A stretch of 64,000 nt of DNA from Candidatus Methanosuratincola subterraneus (GTDB lineage: Archaea > Thermoproteota > Methanomethylicia > Methanomethylicales > Methanomethylicaceae): contig RXGA01000001.1 of the NCBI GenBank assembly GCA_004028775.1, positions 62,001 through 126,000 of the forward strand, written 5' to 3'. The position numbers and the translations under genes are program-made. The notes below the pieces were generated by a model. It saw nothing but the letters and a program-made list of their open reading frames with translations, made no database searches and was not told the origin of the DNA. Below, piece after piece: positions 16,867 to 24,650 of the stretch (its first letter is position 1; each line of letters starts with the position of its first letter).

Positions 16867-16935
16867 GTAATTGTTGGAATGCTAGGCGGGTATTTTAAAT
16901 TTTTTGGGTTATTGGTTGCTGAAGCACCCCCACGG

Positions 16936-17130
16936 GTTTCGCTCTATGTAGGCACAGGTAGGTATGCGTCGGCATGCCTATCATATGCATATAAGAGCTT
17001 GGGCTTCACAGCCTCATATAGCCCCCTCACGAGTTCATAGGGGGCCTTCAGCTCCGCCCCTGTCAGGAAGTACCCACCCACCAGTGATGGCAAGATATGC
17101 TTATCCCACCATTTCATCTGGTGGGGAACT
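16936..17130 (-). ncRNA. Candidate omega-RNA (TnpB guide RNA scaffold)
   Basis: TnpB nucleases use an RNA made from the 3' end of tnpB and the element end, with the guide read from flanking DNA. Here two hairpins lie in the tnpB tail: CCCACCA/TGGTGGG (17105-17111 with 17119-17125) and GCCCCCT/AGGGGGC (17021-17027 with 17039-17045). The same region is kept in the deleted copy at 30762, with a compensating base-pair change. The scaffold would end at the left border (16936) and the guide would come from about 16935 down to 16916, that is, from the tRNA-Glu upstream region. Inferred, not measured. Confidence 0.5.
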
Positions 17131-18203
17131 CCCTCCATCCTCAGATACAGGTTTATCGCGGCGTTGAGCTGCCTATCTATCGTTAAACCACAGCTCCCAC
17201 ATCTGAACATGCACCCGTTCAGGTCTCTATTGATACACCCACATCTGGAGCATCCCTTAGATGTGTGCTGTGGAGGCAGCTCTGTGCTGCCATCGACTCT
17301 TCTCATTATCGCCCTCCAGTCCGTTCTCATAACTCTCCTGTTCCATACCCTAGACCTCCGATACATCCTCTCCTTCCTCAGCCTCTCGAAACCGTTTACT
17401 TCAGCTAAAGAGTTTATGACTCTAGCGATTTCGAGCTGATGTTTCCTTGCTTTATTCATCTCCCTCCTCGAATACTTGTTCAGCACCCTCTTAGCCTTCT
17501 TCGACTTTGCCTCTCTCTGAACCGACCTCCTCTTCTCAAATGATGATATGTGAACAGTAGCAAGCGCCTTCGTATCTATCTTCACCCAACCTATTTTGGG
17601 AGAGTAACCATCAAGGGATAGCATGTTTGAGTCCCAAGCGATCTTTCCTATTGCGGGTTCAGGTCTCTTATCAGGCGCATGTATAGGTAGATATATTCTG
17701 TTGAGAGTGATGATTGGTTCCCCGATCCCGCTTGATGAGATTTCCCTAGGGATTTTGAAGTAGCGTTTTGATAGGTCAAAGTAAACAAAACTTTTGGGTG
17801 CTGTGGTAACCCTTAGATTGTCCCCTTCCAGCTTGCATAAGGTCTGCTTCACTCTAATGAATAATCTTCTTGCCTTTGGGCACACCCTCTTCCTATCACC
17901 TTTAACATAATTCTTCTTCCAAGAATCCATTATCGAAAAAGCAGTCTTCAGTGCAGAATCAACCCAATGTGCTGCATAAATCCAACCTTTCAGGTTCTTA
18001 TCCCTCAAACACTTCTTGAACTGATTATCCTTCCTGTAGATTGGAAGGAGCCTGAACTGATTCTTTCCTCGTATCTTAACCTGTTTCCATCTTATGTTTG
18101 ACCAGATATCCTCTATTATAGCGTTGAGTATCTCGTTGTATGCTCTAAGCAATCCTTCAACCTCTTCCCTTTTATCATGCTTGAGCGAATAGGTCTTTAG
18201 CAT
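16944..18203 (-). CDS. tnpB: TnpB, RNA-guided nuclease of an IS607-family element
   Basis: A 419-residue TnpB (OrfB). The three RuvC acidic residues are recognisable: Asp191 (IAWDSN), Glu273 (NGFERL) and Asp343 (TIDRQLNAA). The C-terminal zinc finger is intact (Cys318, 321, 335, 338: CSRCGC...CGSC). TnpB nucleases cut DNA matching their guide RNA and help the element stay at its site. It overlaps tnpA by 29 bases and appears undamaged. Confidence 0.92.
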   Translation of the reverse strand: MLKTYSLKHDKREEVEGLLRAYNEILNAIIEDIWSNIRWKQVKIRGKNQFRLLPIYRKDNQFKKCLRDKNLKGWIYAAHWVDSALKTAFSIMDSWKKNYVKGDRKRVCPKARRLFIRVKQTLCKLEGDNLRVTTAPKSFVYFDLSKRYFKIPREISSSGIGEPIITLNRIYLPIHAPDKRPEPAIGKIAWDSNMLSLDGYSPKIGWVKIDTKALATVHISSFEKRRSVQREAKSKKAKRVLNKYSRREMNKARKHQLEIARVINSLAEVNGFERLRKERMYRRSRVWNRRVMRTDWRAIMRRVDGSTELPPQHTSKGCSRCGCINRDLNGCMFRCGSCGLTIDRQLNAAINLYLRMEGVPHQMKWWDKHILPSLVGGYFLTGAELKAPYELVRGLYEAVKPKLLYAYDRHADAYLPVPT

Positions 18204-18780
18204 GTTCCATGACCTCCTTGTACTTATGGCTCCTCAACCCATACATCTTACCTGAGAAATGGGATATTATCATGATAAGGTCTTCGACCAACTCTTGCTG
18301 GGGTGATTTCATCTCCACCTGGTTCAGCACCTCGATGCTTGTTCCATGGGCTTCGAACACCTTCCGAAGTGTGTCAAATCCGAATCTTGTAAGCCTGTCC
18401 TCGTACAATATTACTACCTTGTCCACCTCATTGTGCAGCACTCTATCGAGAAGCCTCAGAAACCCTTTCCTCTTCTCGTTTAAACCAGAACCTACATCAG
18501 TAATTATCTCCTGAACCCCTCTCTGCCTCAAATACTCCACCTGCCTCTCCAGGTCGTCTTTTTGGGTTGATGACGAAACTCTGGCATAACCTATTATGCT
18601 CCTTATACCTCTCTCGCCCTGCATCCTCCGAATCTCTGATTCGGGTATTCTCCTGCGGCCGCCTATGGTCCTCACGACCCTGATCTTCCCCTGCTTGTCC
18701 CACTTCTGAATCGTTCTCGGATGAAGACCGAGAAGCAGGCAGGCTTCTTTAAGGGTGTACAACTTCTCTGGCATGCACAT
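18175..18780 (-). CDS. tnpA: IS607-type serine recombinase TnpA
   Basis: A 201-residue transposase. The N-terminal MerR-like helix-turn-helix (YTLKEACLLLGLHPRTIQKW) recognises DNA, and the C-terminal serine-resolvase domain has the nucleophile region IGYARVSSSTQKDDLERQ and DRLTRFGFDTL. It moves the element through a circular intermediate into GG targets. Start ATG 18778-18780. Intact in length and motifs. Confidence 0.92.
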   Translation of the reverse strand: MCMPEKLYTLKEACLLLGLHPRTIQKWDKQGKIRVVRTIGGRRRIPESEIRRMQGERGIRSIIGYARVSSSTQKDDLERQVEYLRQRGVQEIITDVGSGLNEKRKGFLRLLDRVLHNEVDKVVILYEDRLTRFGFDTLRKVFEAHGTSIEVLNQVEMKSPQQELVEDLIMIISHFSGKMYGLRSHKYKEVMEHAKDLFAQA

Positions 18781-18832
18781 CGTATATTATAAGAACCTAT
18801 AATAACCTATTTATTTTAGAACTGTTAGTAAC

Positions 18833-20281
18833 GGCGATGACATAACCTTTGTCTATTCTGACGGAAATACCTCGAGGCTAGTCCTTGACCTTAGCGGCGA
18901 CGAGCCTGTCGCTTACTACCCGGCGCCAGCCAATGTCAGCGGTACGAGGCCTGCGAGGATAGAGGCCCTCGACGCAAACACCGTTAGGATCCAGATCGCT
19001 GAGTTCGGAGGCCTAGGCAAGCCTGTCGCAACCTTCCACCCTGAGGGTGACGGAGTTGCTATCCTGCCGAAGCACGTGCTGGGAAACGTTCCATTCGAGG
19101 ACTGGAAGACCCATCCGTTCAACAGCGGCGTTGGCACTTACGAATCTAACGGCAAGACCTTCTCTGGGCCGATCGGCACAGGTCCCTACGTCTTCAAGAG
19201 CTATGATCCAGTTTCAGCCATAGTCACCCTTGAGAAGAACAACAACTACTGGGACAAGGCGCGTCTCGAGTCTGAGGGCTACTTCACCGTCCAGAAGTTC
19301 TACGTGAGGTACATCGTAGAGAAGGACAGCGCGATAGCCGCCCTCAAGAACGGGCAGGTCCACATACTCGACCAGAACTACCAGCTCGGCAATGACTACA
19401 AGGCAGGAAACCTGAACTTCGCGAATAACTACGAGCTGAGGGGATCTGGGATACAGCAACTAGGGTACAACATGCGCCACCCAGTCTTCGGCACAGGCGT
19501 CGACACACCTCTCGGCAAGTCGAACCCCGCAAGGGCAGCGGAGGCAGCCAGGTACGTCCGCCAGGCTATGGACTACCTGATACCGAGGGAGCTGATCATT
19601 GACAACCTCCTTGGAGGTTTCGGTGAGCCGGCTGCGGTGCACGTGAACCCTGTCAGCCCGTACTACAACTCGAGCATTGTCGCGAGGGAGTACAGCCCCA
19701 CTAAGGCAAAAGAGCTGCTTGCAATGGCAGGTTATTCGGTCGGGGTGACCCCCTCAGGTCCTACTGTGCTTTCGAGCTACCTCCTCGGGCAGCCGATCAC
19801 ATTTGAAGGGACATTCGACATCGATCCTGTGATCGCTCTGGAGCAGGAAGGGATAGTTGCGCTCCTGCTCATGAGCACCGACAATTCGACCTGGACGCCG
19901 GTAGCCCAAACCGTGGTCAACACCGGTGGCTACTACAAGATGAGCTACACGCCGACTCAGACAGGAACCTACTACTTCAAGGTCCAGCTGACCGGAGTGG
20001 GAGCCAAGACGGCTGCCGCTTCAGCAGCTTCGGGTCCGAGCTACCCGTACGGAAGCATCAGCAAGGTCATTGATCCTCAGACGACCCCAGCCAAGAGCGT
20101 GACCGTGATCTCCATTGACAATGCAATCTCGTCCTACGCCAACCAGGTGAATGCCCTCAACACTAAAGTCAACGATCTGACTGCGCAGTTGGCAAATGCC
20201 ATGAACATGGCCTATGCCGGAATAGGGCTCGCAATAATAGCATTGATAGTTGCAATCGCTCTCGGAATGAGGAAAAAATAA
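18833..20281 (+). pseudogene. Family 5 extracellular solute-binding protein, 5' end lost at IS border
   Basis: The frame is open right from the IS607 border (GGC at 18833) and reads as the middle and C-terminal parts of a peptide/oligopeptide-type ABC solute-binding protein: GPIGTGPYVFKSYDP, NNNYWDK, then a C-terminal stalk and membrane anchor (GIGLAIIALIVAIALGMRKK). About 480 codons remain; the signal peptide and first lobe are missing. The missing piece is not on the other side of the IS, where the tRNA-Glu promoter lies, and no transporter genes are near. An internal GTG at 19076 could start a shorter product, but it would lack an export signal. Confidence 0.8.
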
Positions 20282-20301
20282 ACCTCTTTTTTTCTTTTTT
20301 C
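20282..20301 (+). terminator. T-rich terminator
   Basis: Runs of T (CTCTTTTTTTCTTTTTTCCC) follow the solute-binding gene stop directly, the usual archaeal termination signal. Confidence 0.6.
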
Positions 20302-20393
20302 CCTTGTAAATTCCTGATTTTTCTGACTGTCGATTTTGATCCAAAGCCATTTAATCTGAATCGCAAAGCTCGCACCTTGAGGATTGCGGGGCG

Positions 20394-20735
20394 TTAGTAA
20401 ATCATCAATAAAGTCAATAAGAGGCTCTCCACAAGCAGAAGGATCCCAAGGACCACCGTCCTTAGCCCCCTCTTCTCAGGCTTCTCTTTGACCTCTTTTT
20501 TCTGCTCTTCCTCCTTCACCCCCCTCCTCAGCCTCAGGTAGGCAAGCAGCTTGCTATAGCTTATGCTCGAGACAAAGAATCCTAGATAGCCGCCAAAAAT
20601 CAACACAAGGCCGCTCAAAAGGAACGTCAAAAGGATGAATGTGTTGAAAAGTTCCCGGCCCAACAAGGTACCTATGGCAGCGATTACCAAGGAAATAATA
20701 TTGAGGATTATGAAGTCTGCGAGTAGGATCCTCAA
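20394..20735 (-). CDS. Small membrane protein of unknown function
   Basis: 113 residues. Two membrane helices (IILNIISLVIAAIGTLLG and ILLTFLLSGLVLIFGGYLGFF) are followed by a charged cytoplasmic loop rich in Lys and Glu and a third helix (VVLGILLLVESLLLTLLMIY). No known family is recognised. It is divergent from the anchored protein at 20802, with TATA-like sequences between them. Confidence 0.6.
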   Translation of the reverse strand: MRILLADFIILNIISLVIAAIGTLLGRELFNTFILLTFLLSGLVLIFGGYLGFFVSSISYSKLLAYLRLRRGVKEEEQKKEVKEKPEKRGLRTVVLGILLLVESLLLTLLMIY

Positions 20736-20801
20736 ATTCCAAACCTTCAGGAGAGCCTATATAAGCCCATTCCTAAATCTTTTCCGTGATTAGTGATACC
20801 G

Positions 20802-21701
20802 ATGACAAAAGAGAAACCAAGACGGAAAAAGAAGGATCAGCCATCCAACAAGGCAAAGGTTATCGGGATACTTATAATTGCAGCATTGGTTGTTTCCACC
20901 ATTGGCATATTCCTCACAGGAGGACCAAAGACGACCCCTCTGCCATCGCCCCAAAACTTCAAGTCTCAGGATTGGATGTCCTACATCCCTGCTGACGCTT
21001 ATGAGTTCAGGTTCCTCAACATCACAAAACTCTCGGCCTTCCCGGATCTACTCTCCTCAACAGTGCTTTCGATTTCCGATCCTGCGATACAAGTCAACCT
21101 TTCTGAGATAACCTTCGGAGTAGACCTAATTTACTCTAACTATGCTGGAGTCTCAATCCTCGGGATCGGGGCGTCTGCCAGGGAACGGGTCTTTGGAGCA
21201 TTGCAGAGTAGCAACATCACGCCGTCATACTCTCATGGCATACCTGTCTACAAGATCCCCGCGAGCAACGGCTCGGCAACTTCTGACGCTTGGCTGTGCA
21301 TTTACAACAACTCCTTGCTTTACAGCGAGGGCGATACGGCCGCATACCAGGCAATAGACTCGATAATCGGAAACAGTCAGCTTCTCTTCGATAACGACTC
21401 GTACAAGACCGGTTACCTCCTCGCTACCGGAGGATCCGATGCCTTTGTGGTCTCCTATTACAGGGCTAGCAGCAACCAGTTCAATATCTCATGGGTAATG
21501 AGCGCAGCCTTTGGCACAACCTCTATAGTCAAGCACGACGTCTTCTCCTTCCCGTCAAGGGAGCTTGCAAGCGCCCAGTATTCCGCGGTCGTCAAAAACG
21601 TGATAGGAAACGCCTCAGCAGTCTACCTCTCCGGACCATACATGCTCGCGGTCGATACTTACCCGCTCTCGGATATCCGATATGTTCTGATGAGCCTCTG
21701 A
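20802..21701 (+). CDS. Membrane-anchored extracellular protein of unknown function
   Basis: About 299 residues. A very basic N-terminus (KEKPRRKKKDQPSNK) is followed by one membrane helix (VIGILIIAALVVSTIGIFLTGG) and a long extracytoplasmic part with many Asn-X-Ser/Thr sites. This suggests an N-terminally anchored, glycosylated surface protein. ATG 20802 is preferred; an in-frame GTG lies 9 bases upstream. No family recognised. Confidence 0.65.
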   Translation: MTKEKPRRKKKDQPSNKAKVIGILIIAALVVSTIGIFLTGGPKTTPLPSPQNFKSQDWMSYIPADAYEFRFLNITKLSAFPDLLSSTVLSISDPAIQVNLSEITFGVDLIYSNYAGVSILGIGASARERVFGALQSSNITPSYSHGIPVYKIPASNGSATSDAWLCIYNNSLLYSEGDTAAYQAIDSIIGNSQLLFDNDSYKTGYLLATGGSDAFVVSYYRASSNQFNISWVMSAAFGTTSIVKHDVFSFPSRELASAQYSAVVKNVIGNASAVYLSGPYMLAVDTYPLSDIRYVLMSL

Positions 21702-21804
21702 CATTACCCTTTTTTCAATACTCGCTTATCCTCCCTGAAAGTTGGGCAGATCTCCTTAGGAACAATGATAAAAGGATAAATACGAAGACCAATCCCTTCT
21801 AACC

Positions 21805-22209
21805 TTGGTGTTTCAATTGCGCAGCATGCCACGACTAGTACTCCTTATGGTCGCCCTCCAAGTCCCCCTAGTCGCCATTGACCTGATCTTGCCCTTCTTC
21901 TCGCCGTTTTTCGAGCAGTTCGGGACCTTCGACTTCTTCGCAGCCTACATGTTTGCCTTGTTCGACTTCATACTGATTATAGGCTTCAGGTCTGGGGCAA
22001 AGTGGGCATGGCTCTTCGGCCTGCTCTTCAGCGGGCTAAACGTGGTCATGTACGTATACATGTACCTCGCGAACCCCGTCCTCCTCTACATATTGCCCCT
22101 ATTCCTGAGGGTTTCTGTGATGTTCTGCCTCAGGGGGAGGGCTGTCCGCGATTACTTCGATCTTCTGGGCGATGTCAGCAAAAAAACAAAGAAGCCGCTC
22201 AAGAAATGA
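21805..22209 (+). CDS. Small polytopic membrane protein of unknown function
   Basis: 134 residues with about four hydrophobic helices and a basic C-terminal tail (SKKTKKPLKK). A TATA-like GATAAATAC at about 21774-21782 places transcription start very close to the TTG/GTG start, suggesting a leaderless message. Its last 11 bases overlap the convergent gene at 22199. No family recognised. Confidence 0.55.
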   Translation: MVFQLRSMPRLVLLMVALQVPLVAIDLILPFFSPFFEQFGTFDFFAAYMFALFDFILIIGFRSGAKWAWLFGLLFSGLNVVMYVYMYLANPVLLYILPLFLRVSVMFCLRGRAVRDYFDLLGDVSKKTKKPLKK

Positions 22210-22882
22210 GCGGTATTATCTCAGTTTTTATATAGGAAAGGAACTCGGCAGGCTCGACCTCGCTGAATGCGGTCACGACCCCGTTCCTCGTAACCCCTAC
22301 AACTATCCCGTACTTCCTCGACTTGAACACCATGTACCAGATCCCTCCCCTGGAAGAGTAGTCTGAGTAGAGGATGGTGTTGGCGAGACCAGAACCGTAG
22401 AGGGAGAGCTTCTCGATGTTCGGGATGTTCACCCCGTCGAAGAAGATGACCTTTGTGTCTTCCGGGTTCTGCTCGTGGAACTTCTTCAGGGTCTCGGGCT
22501 GGATCCTGCTCTCCACGATCCCTCCCACAGAGATGAACAGTATCTTGCTGAGCAGGTTGGCTATGTTGTTGGCCGCCCTCTTCTTCTCGAGCACTATGAG
22601 GAATATCCTCTCACCTGATTTGTAGAATGTGAAGGGGGACTCGGTGGTCTTGGTAACCGCCTTCTCGCCGTCCCGGTGGTGAACTGTGAACACATAATCC
22701 TGGGATAAGACCCCTTCGATCGAGTCCTGCGTCATGCCAAGCTTGACTATCTCTGTGATAAGCGGGATCTTCTCGCCGCCATATTCGAACTCCTGCTCGG
22801 TCCGGTAGCCCTTTAGCTTCCCGGAGATCGTCGGGATGTCTATTTCTTCCTTTACGATGAAAACTTTTCCAGCCAAGACCAT
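22199..22882 (-). CDS. Conserved-looking hypothetical protein downstream of topoisomerase IB
   Basis: About 227 residues from ATG 22880-22882, eight bases after the topoisomerase stop; an upstream ATG at 22915 would overlap that gene. The sequence is soluble alpha/beta. A region SKILFISVGGIVESR and FKSRKYGIVVGVTRNGVV has the look of a PH- or YokE-like domain, but I do not recognise a family. Transcribed with topoisomerase IB, so a link to it is possible but unproven. Confidence 0.6.
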   Translation of the reverse strand: MVLAGKVFIVKEEIDIPTISGKLKGYRTEQEFEYGGEKIPLITEIVKLGMTQDSIEGVLSQDYVFTVHHRDGEKAVTKTTESPFTFYKSGERIFLIVLEKKRAANNIANLLSKILFISVGGIVESRIQPETLKKFHEQNPEDTKVIFFDGVNIPNIEKLSLYGSGLANTILYSDYSSRGGIWYMVFKSRKYGIVVGVTRNGVVTAFSEVEPAEFLSYIKTEIIPLIS

Positions 22883-22889
22883 ATTGGCA

Positions 22890-24434
22890 TCACTGTCCAG
22901 ATAATCCCGCCGCATTAATTTCCTTTTCTACCCAGGCGAACCTCCTCTGGAGGGACTTTGAGTAATACATCTTCCAATCAAAGTCTATCCTCTGCCCCCA
23001 GTCAGCATAGACCCTTGGGTCGATGTAGTTCTTGAGCGAAGTGTTCAGGTTGTAGTCCTTGGTCGCCTTCATCGCCTTGATCTTCAGCTGGAGCTCCTTG
23101 ATCTTTTCCGGCTTGACCTTCTTCTCCTTCAGTGCCCTGAGCCGTTCCTCCTTCTTCTTGAGCGACGCCTCCCAGGTCTTCGGCAGCTTCCTCTTGTGGT
23201 TGCAGACTTTTGCGGCTTCAAGGTTGGCCATCGTGGCATGGTATTTCTTTACAAAAGCAGGGTCGTCCCTGTCGACCTCCGCCTTCTCAAGATAGGCCTT
23301 TGTCGTCGTTGATGCATGGTATGTCCTGAAGACCTTGGCGGTAAGCCCGGGCATAATCTCCGCCAAGTAAGCATTGACCTTCTGCGATCTCACGCCGTTG
23401 AACACTGTTTCCTTCCCTTCCTCGATGAATTCCTTGAGATTCTGGATTACTATCGGGGGAGGCTTGATTGTGCTTATCCACCTGACCGAGTCCTTACCCA
23501 GGAAATCGAAGGTAACTTCCCCCTTCTCTTCGTCTATGCTGATGTGCTCTGGCCTCAGGGTCGTTGCACCCACCGTGTCGGCCTCGTCCTCGTCCTTCTC
23601 GTCCCCGACCCTCATCTTGAGGACATCGATCAGGTAGCAGACTGTCGCAACCTTCCTCTGGAGGGGATCCTGCGACTCCAGCCCGGTCATTATGTGATCC
23701 CTCACCTCCTTGATTTTTCCTTCAAGCTCCCATGCCTTGTTGAACTTCTCGATGTCCCTGACCTGCTTGATGTATGCGGTGTCGGAGAGCCAGACATACT
23801 TCATCTTATCCCTCAGCTTGTCCTTCCACCTCGCTACCCAGAGTGAGCCAGGGTCGAAGATCACGCCCCCCCACCTTCCCCCGCCTGGAGGCTGTGGGAC
23901 AGGGGCGTCTGGGGAGAGGTTTAGTGTAACGTCCTCTGGCTTAACGCCGGGCTTCCATCTCCCGCGCATCGGGTGATCCCCTCTCCCCATGAAGATCGAG
24001 GCGGGCTCAACCATGTAGTTGCTGATCTCCATGGGCATGCCGTTGACATAGGCAAAGCCGTACTTCTGCCTGTTCTCTTCCCTGATCCTCTTACGCTCGG
24101 CTGCCAGCGCCTTCTTTTCTTCTTTGGTCATGGCCTCCTTCTTAGCCTTCTCCTCTGAGATCCATGCAATTATTTCCGAGAAATCGAAATCCTCTGGCTT
24201 CACCCTCCCCTTGATTCCTAGGGCCTTCCCGAAATCATGGAAGAAATTCCTGATGAACACCTTGTCAGTAGCGTACTCGGTCCCGAGCTTCTTGACCCAG
24301 GCGACGGCCATCTCCTCCTGGTCCTTGTCCAGCGCGATCTCTTGCCCCCTGAAGCGTATCTTGAACCCAACGGGCTTGTACACCGGTATGAGCACTCCGC
24401 TGTGTACAAGGCTCTTGACCTCTATTTTCTCCAA
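22890..24434 (-). CDS. Eukaryote-type DNA topoisomerase IB
   Basis: 514-residue type IB topoisomerase that relaxes supercoils through a 3'-phosphotyrosyl intermediate. The N-terminal core (KPVGFKIRFRGQEI, MEISNYMVEPASIFMGRGDHP, KYVWLSD) is followed by the catalytic domain with KVATVCYLIDVLKMRVGDEKD and TLRPEHI. A Lys/Glu-rich linker leads to the active-site Tyr470 in SLKNYIDPRVYADWG. Among archaea this enzyme is known mainly from Thaumarchaeota and relatives. Divergent from the SMC5/6-like operon across a 216-base promoter region. Confidence 0.96.
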   Translation of the reverse strand: MEKIEVKSLVHSGVLIPVYKPVGFKIRFRGQEIALDKDQEEMAVAWVKKLGTEYATDKVFIRNFFHDFGKALGIKGRVKPEDFDFSEIIAWISEEKAKKEAMTKEEKKALAAERKRIREENRQKYGFAYVNGMPMEISNYMVEPASIFMGRGDHPMRGRWKPGVKPEDVTLNLSPDAPVPQPPGGGRWGGVIFDPGSLWVARWKDKLRDKMKYVWLSDTAYIKQVRDIEKFNKAWELEGKIKEVRDHIMTGLESQDPLQRKVATVCYLIDVLKMRVGDEKDEDEADTVGATTLRPEHISIDEEKGEVTFDFLGKDSVRWISTIKPPPIVIQNLKEFIEEGKETVFNGVRSQKVNAYLAEIMPGLTAKVFRTYHASTTTKAYLEKAEVDRDDPAFVKKYHATMANLEAAKVCNHKRKLPKTWEASLKKKEERLRALKEKKVKPEKIKELQLKIKAMKATKDYNLNTSLKNYIDPRVYADWGQRIDFDWKMYYSKSLQRRFAWVEKEINAAGLSGQ

Positions 24435-24650
24435 TGACCATCGCCTATGCTTTTAAATGATTATTGAAAATATTCATAAGCTTTTTTCTGAACAATGCGT
24501 TTTATGCGAAAAAGAGGCACTTGCTTACGGCAAATGATCTGACCCGCCCCCAACGAAGTCAATATAAATGACTGCCCGTTATCGACTCCTGAAGGGAAAG
24601 GAGAGGTTTATTAAGCATAAAATGGAAGGGGAAGCCCCTCGGTGAATCCA
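24435..24650. promoter_or_regulatory. Divergent promoter region between topoisomerase IB and the SMC operon
   Basis: AT-rich elements serve both sides: minus-strand TATTTTCAATAATCATTT near 24455-24475 for the topoisomerase, and plus-strand TTTATTAAGCATAAAATGG near 24608-24626 for the SMC gene. GGGGAAGCCCC at 24628-24638 can form a small hairpin just before the SMC start. Confidence 0.4.

Larger units (their letters stand above)
16934..18834 (-). mobile_element. IS607-family insertion sequence (tnpA + tnpB)
   Basis: A complete element with a serine-recombinase tnpA and a tnpB in the same direction. Both borders carry the GG dinucleotide typical of IS607 targets: GG at 16934-16935 before GTTTCGCTC, and GG at 18833-18834 after CTGTTAGTAAC. 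No terminal inverted repeats are present, as usual for the family. Borders are placed by comparison with the deleted relative at 30760-31073. The left neighbour is the tRNA-Glu promoter and the right neighbour is the middle of a solute-binding protein gene. Confidence 0.85.

Noticed and set aside
16891-16935. Codons left of the IS607 continuing the solute-binding protein in frame (GYWLLKHPH)
   Set aside because: The stretch is the tRNA-Glu promoter region with its TATA box at the right distance; the in-frame reading is probably chance.
16944-18203. Cas12-type effector
   Set aside because: The protein is TnpB: 419 residues, paired with an IS607 TnpA, with no CRISPR array or cas genes nearby.
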